DNA from: Chloroflexota bacterium
Lineage (GTDB): Bacteria > Chloroflexota > Anaerolineae > Anaerolineales > UBA4823
NCBI GenBank assembly: GCA_030669775.1
Contig: DAOVCZ010000028.1
Coordinates: forward strand, 1-13,161
Length of the DNA stretch: 13,161 bases
Reading direction: 5' to 3'
Below are positions 7,118-13,161 of the stretch, piece by piece. The notes under the pieces were generated by a model. The model made no database searches, was not told where the DNA came from, and saw nothing but the letters and a program-made list of their open reading frames with translations. The position numbers and the translations under genes were made by a program. Every line of letters starts with the position of its first letter. The stretch's first letter is position 1.

Positions 7118-8818
7118 TTAGAATCCCAATTCCTCTAAGATTTCTGCTTCTCCCCGTTTACCACCAGCCGTACCTAATAACTCCTCCCAAAACTTCTGAT
7201 CGTAGCGACGCGAGGAAACCGGCAGCGGCATCGGTACTCCCCAACCCAGGAGCAGCACTTCTTCCTTGGGCTGCAGCCGAGCCAGCATTCCGCGCAGCGC
7301 TTCCCGACCAGCCAAACCCGAGAGCACCGCCCGGATATCATCATCATCGCCCAGCCATCCTGAGATACGGGTGCCCAGCTGCGACATGACCTCATCGTAG
7401 ATTTGCGACGGGCGCTGGTCGACGATCAACAGGGTTACGTAATATTTACGCATCTCCCGTGCAATGGTGCTGAAAGTGGTCTGGGCTGCCATCTCCCGAT
7501 TGAGCAGCTTGTGAGCCTCCTCCAAGACGATCACCAGTGGACGCGGTTCACGTTCACCCTTTGTGCGGTACTCATTGGTGCGCTTTTCCCATGCCTGGCG
7601 GATGCGCCGGGTGAGCAGGTTGCTGACCAGTAAATAATCCAGGTCCGATTCTTGTTTACCGAAGGATAAAACAATATGCTGTCCTGCTTCCAATGCTTTG
7701 ATGATCTCGCCAATTGAATCCGCGGCTGGTTTTTCAACCACATAAGGTAAATTGAAAACCCGGCGCAGTTTATTATGTAATCCTTCAGCAGCTAAAACAT
7801 TTACCCCCATGGAATTTGCCCAATCTGCCACGCTGTCAGGTGCTGGCGCTTTTTTCCCATCCTCTGTCATGATGGTCTCGCCGACTTTCATTTGACGAAA
7901 TTTATTAAACCAATTCTCACGACCAAAGTCGGTAATTAAACCATCTAATGTTGTCGGTGTTGTTTCCTTCAAGTCCAGTTCCCGAGTAAGCAGCTCGATA
8001 TCCACAGGTTGGATGTCCTGCATGGCGATCTCGAGGTTGAAATCCGGTGCCTGGCCGCGGATTTGAGCCCCTTGCCCCAGTCCCACTACCCGCAGCCGGC
8101 TGGGGAACTTGGATTTCAATCCGATCACCCGCTCACCCGTATCTGAGTCAGTATCGTCAAAGCCGTATTCATTGTGCATGTCAAATACCAGCACCGAGGA
8201 GCGGTTGTAATGGATCATCCCTGCCAGCACCAGGCGGGTCAAAAACGATTTTCCAGAACCTGTAGCGCCAAATACACCAGATGAGCGCTGAACAAATTTA
8301 TCTAAATTCAGACAAACCGGATGAGCCTGTTCACGAGTGTAGCCAATCACAAAATTACCCTCTTTACCAACTTCTCCGAATATCTCGGCAATATCCCCTG
8401 GGTTCGCCATGCGCACGCTGGCATGGTGAGGTGGGATGGTCTTGACAGGCAGAGGGCGAGGTTGAGGGCGGGTACCAGCAACGATTTCAGCCTGCCAGGT
8501 TTGATATTCCTGGCTGCTTAATTCGGGTCCGCGCTCAAACATCAATGCCGGTAAAACCTCTAAATTCGTGTATAAGGTCTGTCCATGCAGCAGGTTGGCC
8601 AGCTCAGCGGGCAGGCGCGCCTCGCTCTGTTCATCGGCAAATCGGGGATCGGTGGCTCCCAGGCGCAAGTCCGTCACCAGACCGTAGAACAGCCATTCGC
8701 CGCTCTCGATCACCGCAAAGGCGCCTTCCTGGACTTGATTCGATGGCACCGTGAGACGTACGCTCAGGTTTTCCTTTAGACCACCCCCGACAACATAACC
8801 AATGTATTCTGTCATCAT
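7118..8818 (-). CDS. herA: HerA-like DNA-translocating ATPase (HAS-barrel + FtsK/HerA motor)
   Basis: A 566-residue HerA/FtsK-superfamily hexameric ATPase that, with NurA, processes double-strand DNA ends. Residues about 1-55 form a HAS-barrel (GYVVGGG...YGLVTDLRL). The motor shows Walker A GATGSGKS (184-191), the HerA motif DMHNEYGF (213-220), Walker B VLEEAH (431-436, catalytic Glu433) and the sensor/arginine segment DQRPSQ (467-472). A helical insertion lies at about 270-365. The C-terminal region after 535 fits the brace that clasps the neighbouring subunit. Length is close to archaeal HerA (about 500). It overlaps the HAS-barrel gene by ATGA and is two genes downstream of NurA. HerA also occurs in defence systems with Sir2 or DUF4297, but the partner here is NurA, pointing to repair. 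Confidence 0.93.
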   Translation of the reverse strand: MMTEYIGYVVGGGLKENLSVRLTVPSNQVQEGAFAVIESGEWLFYGLVTDLRLGATDPRFADEQSEARLPAELANLLHGQTLYTNLEVLPALMFERGPELSSQEYQTWQAEIVAGTRPQPRPLPVKTIPPHHASVRMANPGDIAEIFGEVGKEGNFVIGYTREQAHPVCLNLDKFVQRSSGVFGATGSGKSFLTRLVLAGMIHYNRSSVLVFDMHNEYGFDDTDSDTGERVIGLKSKFPSRLRVVGLGQGAQIRGQAPDFNLEIAMQDIQPVDIELLTRELDLKETTPTTLDGLITDFGRENWFNKFRQMKVGETIMTEDGKKAPAPDSVADWANSMGVNVLAAEGLHNKLRRVFNLPYVVEKPAADSIGEIIKALEAGQHIVLSFGKQESDLDYLLVSNLLTRRIRQAWEKRTNEYRTKGEREPRPLVIVLEEAHKLLNREMAAQTTFSTIAREMRKYYVTLLIVDQRPSQIYDEVMSQLGTRISGWLGDDDDIRAVLSGLAGREALRGMLARLQPKEEVLLLGWGVPMPLPVSSRRYDQKFWEELLGTAGGKRGEAEILEELGF

Positions 8819-9438
8819 CTCACCCCATTCCAGGCTTCGGGTACTGCATCAGCGAGCGTGCTGATCACGCTCATCAGGGTCGCGTAATCATCCCGCAGCA
8901 GAACAATTAACTCTTGCGTGGCCTCCAGCGCCCATTTTTCATTACCTGCCTTTACCTGCACATCCTGAACCTGGTTCAAGTGCGCCGCCAGCAGATCGCC
9001 AACCGGCAGATCGTTTGCGCGCAAGATGTGGCGGAAATACCCGAAGCGTCCTGCGGAGGTAAAGTTGCGCAGCTCTTCATCATCACACAAATAGATCGCA
9101 TCCAGGCTGAGCGCGGGTCTGGGCGGCAGCAAATGGAATACCTGCCCATCTTGCTGGTAGCCTACCGCCAGAACACTCATCTCGATGGGCACATTGCGAT
9201 TTACACGGTTATCAGCGATCACGGCTTCATCGATCCCTTCCGCTGTCACTAGCTGGCGCACCAATCCATCATCATCGATATGGATGTCATATAACAGGCC
9301 ATATATCTGGTAGCCAGCCTCTAATGGTACCCGCACTAATGCACCAAAAGACGGGGCATCGATTTGGGATACCCGGCAGCCAACCACAAAACCGGTTGTC
9401 CCAGCCCGCAGGGTGCGGCCAATTTCAATTGTTGTCAT
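8815..9438 (-). CDS. Stand-alone HAS-barrel protein between NurA and HerA
   Basis: A 207-residue protein without ATPase or nuclease motifs. Its N-terminus (GFVVG at 16-20, GALVRVPL at 32-39, YGLLYDIHI at 46-54) lines up by eye with the N-terminus of the HerA-like protein (GYVVG, GAFAVI, YGLVTDLRL). I therefore read it as a HAS-barrel domain separated from the motor. The C-terminal half (about 120-200) is predicted helical, with no motif I know. It overlaps both neighbours by ATGA (9435-9438 and 8815-8818), so the three proteins are probably made in step. In known HerA, the HAS-barrel forms the platform that docks NurA; this protein could be an extra docking or clamp subunit. That role is inference. 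Confidence 0.8.
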   Translation of the reverse strand: MTTIEIGRTLRAGTTGFVVGCRVSQIDAPSFGALVRVPLEAGYQIYGLLYDIHIDDDGLVRQLVTAEGIDEAVIADNRVNRNVPIEMSVLAVGYQQDGQVFHLLPPRPALSLDAIYLCDDEELRNFTSAGRFGYFRHILRANDLPVGDLLAAHLNQVQDVQVKAGNEKWALEATQELIVLLRDDYATLMSVISTLADAVPEAWNGVR

Positions 9439-10625
9439 CTTTCATACCTCGCTCTACCAGCAGCTTGCTTGGCAGATTGTTTTGAAGAACGCTCACCGAC
9501 CGTCAACCCTCGTTCGCGCAATTCCTGGGCGATCATCAGAGCTACTTGCTCCTTCTCCTGCAATTTGACCACAGCTGTTTCGTGGGCACGATGCAGCAGG
9601 TATGGGTAAGGGCGCACCCCCATCACGCGGCACTGGTCGATCAGCGCGGCATGCAAGACATCCAGGCTTTCTGGATTTTCTGCGACCCAGGCTGGTATTT
9701 CGACGCGCGCCAGGTAAGGGCGTCCAGGCTGACCAACGTTGAGATAGAAGAAGTGCAGCGCCAACGGACCCTTATAGCTTTTCGCCGATTGTGACTGCAA
9801 AGCGAACACTGGCGAACGTTCCCCCGATTCTAAGATATCTCGGTACAAAGCAATGTCTGTCACCCCGCGCAAGGGATGCAGATTCTTTATTTCCAGCAGC
9901 TCCGTCTGTGGAGTCATTGCCACCTCAAGGGTGCGTACAACCAGGTTGGCGCTGGGTTTATCGACGTAGCCCGCAGTGATCACGCTCAGGTCATGAAGCT
10001 GGGTCAGCGCTTCCAAGTAATGTTTAAGGCTTTCCTGGAAATCGGCTCGTTCCGCGCTGTCGCCACTTTTTCCACCCCATAACTCCATCGGACCATCGGT
10101 GAAGGTCACCACCGGAGGTGGGGCTTCCTCAGCCAGTTTCGCCAGCATCGTGCGCTCATTCAGATCGCGCATCAGGGCCAACCTGGCATCGGTGATCGTT
10201 CCAGTGGTTGAATAAAGCTGCTCGTCATAAAGTAATTGACTGGTAATGGTAGTTTCCGGTGGCTCGGAAGAACCCCTGCGTAGCTGAATCGCGCCAACAT
10301 TGATCACCGCGAAGTTGACCTCTGCATGGCGATCGGGAGTAATTTGTGAACCATCCGCGGCCAGCACAGTCATCTCATCTGGAATCACAGGCAGGGGGAA
10401 AGAGGCATTCAAAGGTTCAATGACCGGCAACGCACAGCGCAAAGAAGGATCATGATTACGCACCACAATATCTACCTTCTGACGCAGACCAGCCACATTT
10501 TGAGCGTTATTCGCCAAGAGTTCAAGTGCCTGGGCGTGTTTATCCTGCAGCTGCTGTGCGCGGCCGATGGCGTTCTCCCCCAGCTGCTTGACCTGCTCAC
10601 GAATCGATTGAAAATCCAGACTCAT
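9435..10625 (-). CDS. nurA: NurA-domain nuclease
   Basis: A 396-residue NurA-type nuclease, the partner of HerA in resecting DNA ends (5'-3' exonuclease and endonuclease, Mn-dependent in archaeal members). An N-terminal helical region (1-60, coiled-coil-like) precedes the core. Metal-site candidates are Asp91 in AADGSQI, Asp177 in TFTDGPMELW, and Glu309 in RVEIPAW. The YVDKPSA segment (220-226) supplies Lys223, and HRAHE (345-349) carries the C-terminal conserved His. The C-terminus is basic (SSKQSAKQAAGRARYER). It is the first gene of the minus-strand train. No other start is close; the Shine-Dalgarno is weak (AAGGGG is about 15 bases away). The length matches bacterial NurA-like proteins, somewhat longer than archaeal ones. 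Confidence 0.9.
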   Translation of the reverse strand: MSLDFQSIREQVKQLGENAIGRAQQLQDKHAQALELLANNAQNVAGLRQKVDIVVRNHDPSLRCALPVIEPLNASFPLPVIPDEMTVLAADGSQITPDRHAEVNFAVINVGAIQLRRGSSEPPETTITSQLLYDEQLYSTTGTITDARLALMRDLNERTMLAKLAEEAPPPVVTFTDGPMELWGGKSGDSAERADFQESLKHYLEALTQLHDLSVITAGYVDKPSANLVVRTLEVAMTPQTELLEIKNLHPLRGVTDIALYRDILESGERSPVFALQSQSAKSYKGPLALHFFYLNVGQPGRPYLARVEIPAWVAENPESLDVLHAALIDQCRVMGVRPYPYLLHRAHETAVVKLQEKEQVALMIAQELRERGLTVGERSSKQSAKQAAGRARYER

Positions 10626-10666
10626 AATGGATTCAGCAAACCCCTTTTCTTCTCTCAGGAAATGAA

Positions 10667-10688
10667 GTTATACCAGAACAATTGTTTG
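10667..10688 (-). promoter_or_regulatory. Candidate promoter/operator of the nurA-herA train
   Basis: On the minus strand an extended -10, TGG-TATAAC (10667-10675), lies about 40 bases before the nurA ATG; there is no good -35. Directly upstream is CAAACAATTGTTCT (10675-10688 on this strand), with a perfect AACAATTGTT palindrome. It matches the operator at 2325-2338 at 11 of 14 positions, with one exact TGTTCT half-site. It may be a weak site for the same regulator, or chance in AT-rich DNA. Confidence 0.35.
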
Positions 10689-10750
10689 AATAATTGTAAA
10701 GCCTCAGGTCATTGAACGCAAGGGAAACCGCTCATTGTCCCCATTTTCCC

Positions 10751-10846
10751 AGACCCGAAGGGTTTTAATGTGTGCTCTTGTGCATGTAGAAATACTGAAT
10801 AACCCAGATGGTTATAATCAATGCCAAGAGGAAATCCTTCGGGTCT
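10751..10846. repeat. 96-bp inverted-repeat structure in the nurA/GNAT intergenic region
   Basis: AGACCCGAAGG (10751-10761) is the exact reverse complement of 10836-10846. Allowing two G-U pairs the stem runs to 16 base pairs (10751-10766 with 10831-10846). Inside it lies a smaller perfect hairpin, ATAACC (10799-10804) with GGTTAT (10810-10815) and a 5-base loop. No T-run directly follows, so it is not a standard terminator. It could be a structured RNA, a leader element of the downstream gene, or a small MITE-like remnant. Confidence 0.5.
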
Positions 10847-10857
10847 TCTCAAGATAA
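10768..10857 (+). CDS. Possible 29-residue small ORF inside the inverted repeat
   Basis: ATG at 10768 follows GAAGGG by 5 bases and runs 29 codons to TAA at 10855-10857. The encoded peptide begins MCALVHVEILNN and ends EEILRVFSR; I recognise no family. The Shine-Dalgarno lies in the left arm of the 10751-10846 stem and the last codons lie in the right arm, so the ORF's own 3' end could mask its ribosome site. It could equally be chance or a gene remnant. Confidence 0.25.
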   Translation: MCALVHVEILNNPDGYNQCQEEILRVFSR

Positions 10858-11023
10858 TTTTTTCATCTCTGTGCTCAGGCAGTCATCTTGAATCATAATT
10901 CTTTTCGATCCAGTAGAACAAAAAGATTTAAGGATTTGATAAAGAAAATATTGAGGAGAATCTATAAAGATAGACTCGTATCTCTGGCAGGATAGGGTAA
11001 AATGGGTAGATTACCAGTAAAAG

Positions 11024-12010
11024 ATGAGCGCAATCACGAGACCTTTAAACCCAAATCCCAGCCAGTTACGCCCTTTTGATGTGCGCAAGGATTTAAACGC
11101 GGTCGCAGATTTGGTAGAGACCTGCTTTGCAGATACACTTGACGAGGATGGGCGTCGCTATGTGGACCAGATGCATGCTGCAGCGCGCAATCCTGGCTAC
11201 TTGCGATGGGCCATGTCGGTCGCCGAAAACGTCCCTATGCCATTTAGCGGCTATGTATGGGAAGAGAATGGTCATCTGGCGGGAAATCTCAACCTGATCC
11301 CCTACAAGTACCAAGGTAAGCGCTGCTATTTGATCGCCAATGTAGCGGTCGATCCGGCTTACCGGCGAAAGGGTATCGCCCGTTCTTTAACCAACAGCGC
11401 TATTGAACATGCTCGCAAGCAGGGCATCGATGAGATTTGGCTGCATGTCCGGAGTGAGAATGAGGCTGCGATGATTCTGTACCAATCCCTCGGATTCGTC
11501 GAGCGCGCCCGACGTACAACCTGGGAGATCAAACCCAGATCCCAAAACCGCAAAGTCTCACAGACCAATATTGAGACAACGGATATTGGTATTACCCGGC
11601 CTCAATCGCGCTATTGGGATCAATATCGCCAATGGCTGCGAGATTTATATCCACCTGAATTGACCTGGCACCAACCATTTCATCTAACAGCCCTGCGACC
11701 CGGTTTTTTGGGTAGCGTTTATCGGTTCTTCACTGGTAGCCACGTCAGACAGTGGGCAGCTCAGCGAGGACAGCGCCATATTGGCATCCTGTCCTGGCAG
11801 CCGCACACCAATCACGCCGATCATTTATGGCTTGCCTCCTCCGCAGATGATGAGGGGCACGTAATTGCTGCATTATTGCCTGTCGCCCGTCGTCAGCTCG
11901 CCAAGCGGCGTCGCATTCTCCTGGATTATCCCGCCGGGCGTGCGATCTTGGCTCTCCATGATGAGGGATTTCGCATCCAGCAAACCCTGATTTGGATGCG
12001 TTTAGAATGA
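11024..12010 (+). CDS. Tandem-GNAT N-acetyltransferase
   Basis: A 328-residue protein with two GNAT-like halves. The N-terminal half (about 15-170) is a canonical acetyl-CoA-dependent N-acetyltransferase: beta-4 and motif A read VAVDPAYRRKGIARSL (107-122, acyl-CoA pyrophosphate loop RRKGIA), with motif B around Tyr153 in LYQSLGF. The C-terminal half (about 185-328) ends in a strand pattern like a second GNAT domain (GRAILALHDEGFRIQQTLIWMRL) but lacks a clear CoA loop, so it is probably catalytically dead. This layout recalls mycothiol synthase MshD, but the acceptor here is unknown. An in-frame stop at 11018-11020 makes this ATG the first possible start; no Shine-Dalgarno is visible and 10858-11023 shows no convincing promoter. 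ATGA at its stop touches the region before endonuclease V. Confidence 0.88.
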   Translation: MSAITRPLNPNPSQLRPFDVRKDLNAVADLVETCFADTLDEDGRRYVDQMHAAARNPGYLRWAMSVAENVPMPFSGYVWEENGHLAGNLNLIPYKYQGKRCYLIANVAVDPAYRRKGIARSLTNSAIEHARKQGIDEIWLHVRSENEAAMILYQSLGFVERARRTTWEIKPRSQNRKVSQTNIETTDIGITRPQSRYWDQYRQWLRDLYPPELTWHQPFHLTALRPGFLGSVYRFFTGSHVRQWAAQRGQRHIGILSWQPHTNHADHLWLASSADDEGHVIAALLPVARRQLAKRRRILLDYPAGRAILALHDEGFRIQQTLIWMRLE

Positions 12011-12029
12011 ATCATAACCAGGGAAGGCA

Positions 12030-12758
12030 ATTATCCCTACAGTAAATAGATCTTCCTCCCCAGCATCCAACCCTGCCCAAAAATTTCATCACGAACACAA
12101 ATGGCACCTGACGCCCGAAGAGGCCAGGCAAGTCCAAGACAGATATAAAGACTACGTCCGAGTAGAGCCACTTTCATTAAAGAAAATACACCGAGTGGCT
12201 GGTGTGGATGCCAGCTACTATCAGGGAAAAGTTTGCGCAGCAGTAGTTGTGCTGGATTTTCCTCACCTGAAACCCATCGAACAGGCTGTTGTTGAATTTC
12301 CCCTTTCGTTCCCCTATATACCAGGTCTGCTGTCGTTTCGCGAAGCCCCAGGCATCCTGGCTGCACTGAAGCAGCTTTCCCAATTGCCCGATGTGCTGAT
12401 CGTTGACGGGCATGGCCAGGCCCACCCACGCCGTTTTGGCCTTGCCTGCCACCTGGGTGTCTGGCTGGATTTACCGACCATTGGATGCGCAAAATCCATC
12501 CTGATCGGAGAATTGGCTCCGCTGGGAGCAAAGGTCGGCAGCACCGCCAAACTGACATTGGGCACTGAAGTGCTGGGAATCGCCCTGAGAACTCGAACCA
12601 ATGTGAAGCCAGTTTACCTCTCCATAGGACATCGCATGGATCTAATATCTGCCGCCAAAATCATCTTGGCCTGCAATAAAGGCTACCGGCTCCCAGAACC
12701 ACCACGCCAAGCCCATTTCCTGGCGAAATCAGCTTGCAATCGCTTGAAAGATAAATGA
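12030..12758 (+). CDS. nfi: Endonuclease V, start codon non-canonical or lost
   Basis: Endonuclease V cuts DNA (or RNA) one base 3' of deaminated adenine (inosine). Family landmarks, counted from GTG 12195: catalytic Asp5 in AGVDASY, wedge PYIP (40-43), Glu50 in LSFREAP, Asp71 in VDGHG, then HPRRFG and Lys100. Upstream of 12195 the frame continues to encode the conserved N-terminus (HKWHLTPEEARQVQ), which resembles Thermotoga maritima Nfi. The frame is open back to a TAA at 12015-12017, yet has no ATG, GTG or TTG before 12195. Candidate starts are ATT (12030) or ATC (12033), just after AGGGAAGG. An ATG at 12007 overlapping the GNAT stop is in another frame and ends after 12 codons. A GTG start at 12195 would delete the conserved helix. 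The gene follows the GNAT gene closely, probably in one transcript. Confidence 0.9.
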   Translation: MIPTVNRSSSPASNPAQKFHHEHKWHLTPEEARQVQDRYKDYVRVEPLSLKKIHRVAGVDASYYQGKVCAAVVVLDFPHLKPIEQAVVEFPLSFPYIPGLLSFREAPGILAALKQLSQLPDVLIVDGHGQAHPRRFGLACHLGVWLDLPTIGCAKSILIGELAPLGAKVGSTAKLTLGTEVLGIALRTRTNVKPVYLSIGHRMDLISAAKIILACNKGYRLPEPPRQAHFLAKSACNRLKDK

Positions 12759-12763
12759 ATTTG

Positions 12764-12818
12764 CAGGAATCTGTGTCAGGAATCAGTGTGTCAGGAATCT
12801 GTGTCAGGAATCTGTTGA
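12764..12818 (+). repeat. Four short tandem repeats running into a promoter
   Basis: Units begin at 12764, 12777, 12792 and 12805. They read CAGGAATCTGTGT, CAGGAATCAGTGTGT, CAGGAATCTGTGT and CAGGAATCTGTTGA. The last unit merges into the -35 box at 12815. They start six bases after the endonuclease V stop. They may be regulator-binding sites or slippage products. Confidence 0.85.
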
Positions 12819-12843
12819 CGAATCATCCAAGTCGGCTTATACT
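12815..12843 (+). promoter_or_regulatory. Promoter of the leader/SWIM transcript
   Basis: TTGACG (12815-12820), 17-base spacer, TATACT (12838-12843); each box matches consensus at five of six positions. Transcription would start near 12850, about 113 bases before the SWIM ATG. The -35 is built partly from the fourth tandem repeat. Confidence 0.8.
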
Positions 12844-12866
12844 GGGAGCACTGGAGAGATACTGCT

Positions 12867-12914
12867 ATGCGAGTACTCGTTACAGGGAAGGATTTCACAG
12901 GCACGCGTTCTTGA
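12867..12914 (+). CDS. Possible 15-codon leader peptide
   Basis: ATG at 12867 lies 8 bases after GGAGAG (12853-12858) and encodes MRVLVTGKDFTGTRS. Its stop TGA (12912-12914) falls in the loop of the hairpin at 12897-12925. Ribosome passage would disrupt the hairpin's left arm, as in translation-coupled attenuators. No codon is repeated enough to suggest an amino-acid sensor. Whether it is translated is unknown. Confidence 0.4.
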   Translation: MRVLVTGKDFTGTRS

Positions 12915-12925
12915 CGCGTGCCTGT
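12897..12925 (+). terminator. GC-rich hairpin, attenuator or terminator
   Basis: ACAGGCACGCG (12897-12907) pairs perfectly with CGCGTGCCTGT (12915-12925) around a 7-base loop, followed by TTTGTTATT. It lies between the promoter at 12815-12843 and the SWIM gene, so it would end most transcripts after about 80 bases unless overridden. Just upstream is a perfect palindrome CGAGTACTCG (12870-12879). The T-run is interrupted, so strength is uncertain. Confidence 0.65.
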
Positions 12926-12962
12926 TTGTTATTAATCTCACCGTGGAAGGAGGTAATAAACG

Positions 12963-13161
12963 ATGGATTATGGGATGATCGGCAAGCTTGAAAAAGCAAA
13001 GCGCTATGCCAATCAGCGCCATCGAATTCATTTCGAGGCGTTCAAGGTGACTTTTGAGGGAGAAAACAACCCTCATACGGTAAATTATAATGTTGGTGAA
13101 TGGCAATGTGATTGTGATTTCTTCCAAACACGCGGGCGCTGCAGCCACACGATAGCTCTTG
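12963..13161 (+). CDS. SWIM zinc-finger protein, 3'-truncated by window edge
   Basis: The frame opens at ATG 12963, 8 bases after a perfect Shine-Dalgarno AAGGAGGT (12947-12954), and is still open at the window end (66 codons). Residues 49-64 carry the SWIM pattern CxCx(n)CxH as CDCDFFQTRGRCSH, a zinc-binding fold used for DNA or protein contacts. The N-terminal 45 residues are basic and strand-forming (RYANQRHRIHFEAFKVTFEG). SWIM domains occur in SWI2/SNF2 proteins, transposases and Rad51-accessory factors as well as small bacterial stand-alone proteins; which applies depends on the missing 3' end. Expression is probably controlled by the leader hairpin upstream. Confidence 0.85.
   Translation, partial: MDYGMIGKLEKAKRYANQRHRIHFEAFKVTFEGENNPHTVNYNVGEWQCDCDFFQTRGRCSHTIAL

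Noticed and set aside
7118..10625. HerA-containing anti-phage defence system
   Set aside because: Defence HerA pairs with Sir2 or DUF4297 effectors. Here the partner is a NurA nuclease plus a HAS-barrel protein, and no integrase, toxin or other defence gene is in view.
10751..10846. Rho-independent terminator for the nurA/GNAT region
   Set aside because: The arms are 64 bases apart and no T-run directly follows the stem; no gene ends here.
10963..11003. Promoter for the GNAT gene (TATAAA at 10963 or TAAAAT at 10998)
   Set aside because: No -35 box at acceptable spacing for either; too weak to call.
12037..12558. 173-codon minus-strand ORF
   Set aside because: It lies antisense over endonuclease V, whose catalytic motifs are clear; the antisense product shows no domain.
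12764..12820. CRISPR-like repeats
   Set aside because: Units are 13-15 bases, directly adjacent, with no spacers.
12837..13148. 103-codon minus-strand ORF and the overlapping 78-codon plus-strand ORF (12755-12991)
   Set aside because: Both cross the promoter, hairpin and SWIM gene; the SWIM motif and perfect Shine-Dalgarno define the real gene.

Overview
The window looks like chromosomal DNA from a Chloroflexota bacterium, most likely Anaerolineae. This rests on the gene mix (a bacterial HerA/NurA pair with a HAS-barrel partner, Asp-box propeller, SWIM protein, double-GNAT protein), roughly even base composition, good Shine-Dalgarno sites and TTGACA/TATAAT-type promoters. The assignment is inference; no rRNA or other phylogenetic marker is present.

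Layout. 1-1365 (+): 3' part of a membrane sensor histidine kinase, closed by a terminator at 1391-1426. 1485-2201 (-): a four-helix membrane protein of unknown role. It is divergently transcribed from a secreted lytic transglycosylase (2459-3085, +). The intergenic region holds two near-identical promoters facing away from each other. Each carries an AGAACA..TGTTCT-type operator inside its -35/-10 spacer, resembling a Gram-positive LexA (SOS) box.

3088-10625 (-): one long, tightly packed gene train. In transcription order it reads NurA nuclease, HAS-barrel protein, HerA-like ATPase, cytoplasmic Asp-box propeller, SDR oxidoreductase, E-set/esterase fusion, MTH1-like Nudix hydrolase, a 62-residue unknown, and a HIT-family protein. 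Several junctions are ATGA or TAA-ATG couplings. The first three genes form a DNA-end-processing cassette; the rest look like housekeeping passengers.

10626-11023 is non-coding or nearly so. It contains a candidate promoter for the nurA train and a 96-bp structure closed by a 16-bp stem, with a possible 29-codon ORF. 11024-12758 (+) encodes a double-GNAT acetyltransferase and then endonuclease V, whose conserved N-terminus has no ATG, GTG or TTG start codon. 12764-12962 holds four short tandem repeats running into a strong promoter, a 15-codon leader ORF whose stop lies in the loop of a GC-rich hairpin, and then a SWIM zinc-finger gene (12963 to the window end) with a perfect Shine-Dalgarno site.

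DNA-maintenance functions recur: HerA/NurA, endonuclease V, an MTH1-like Nudix enzyme and LexA-like operators. The most novel-looking items are the mirrored operator-promoters, the orphan HAS-barrel subunit, the endonuclease V start problem and the attenuator-like leader before the SWIM gene.
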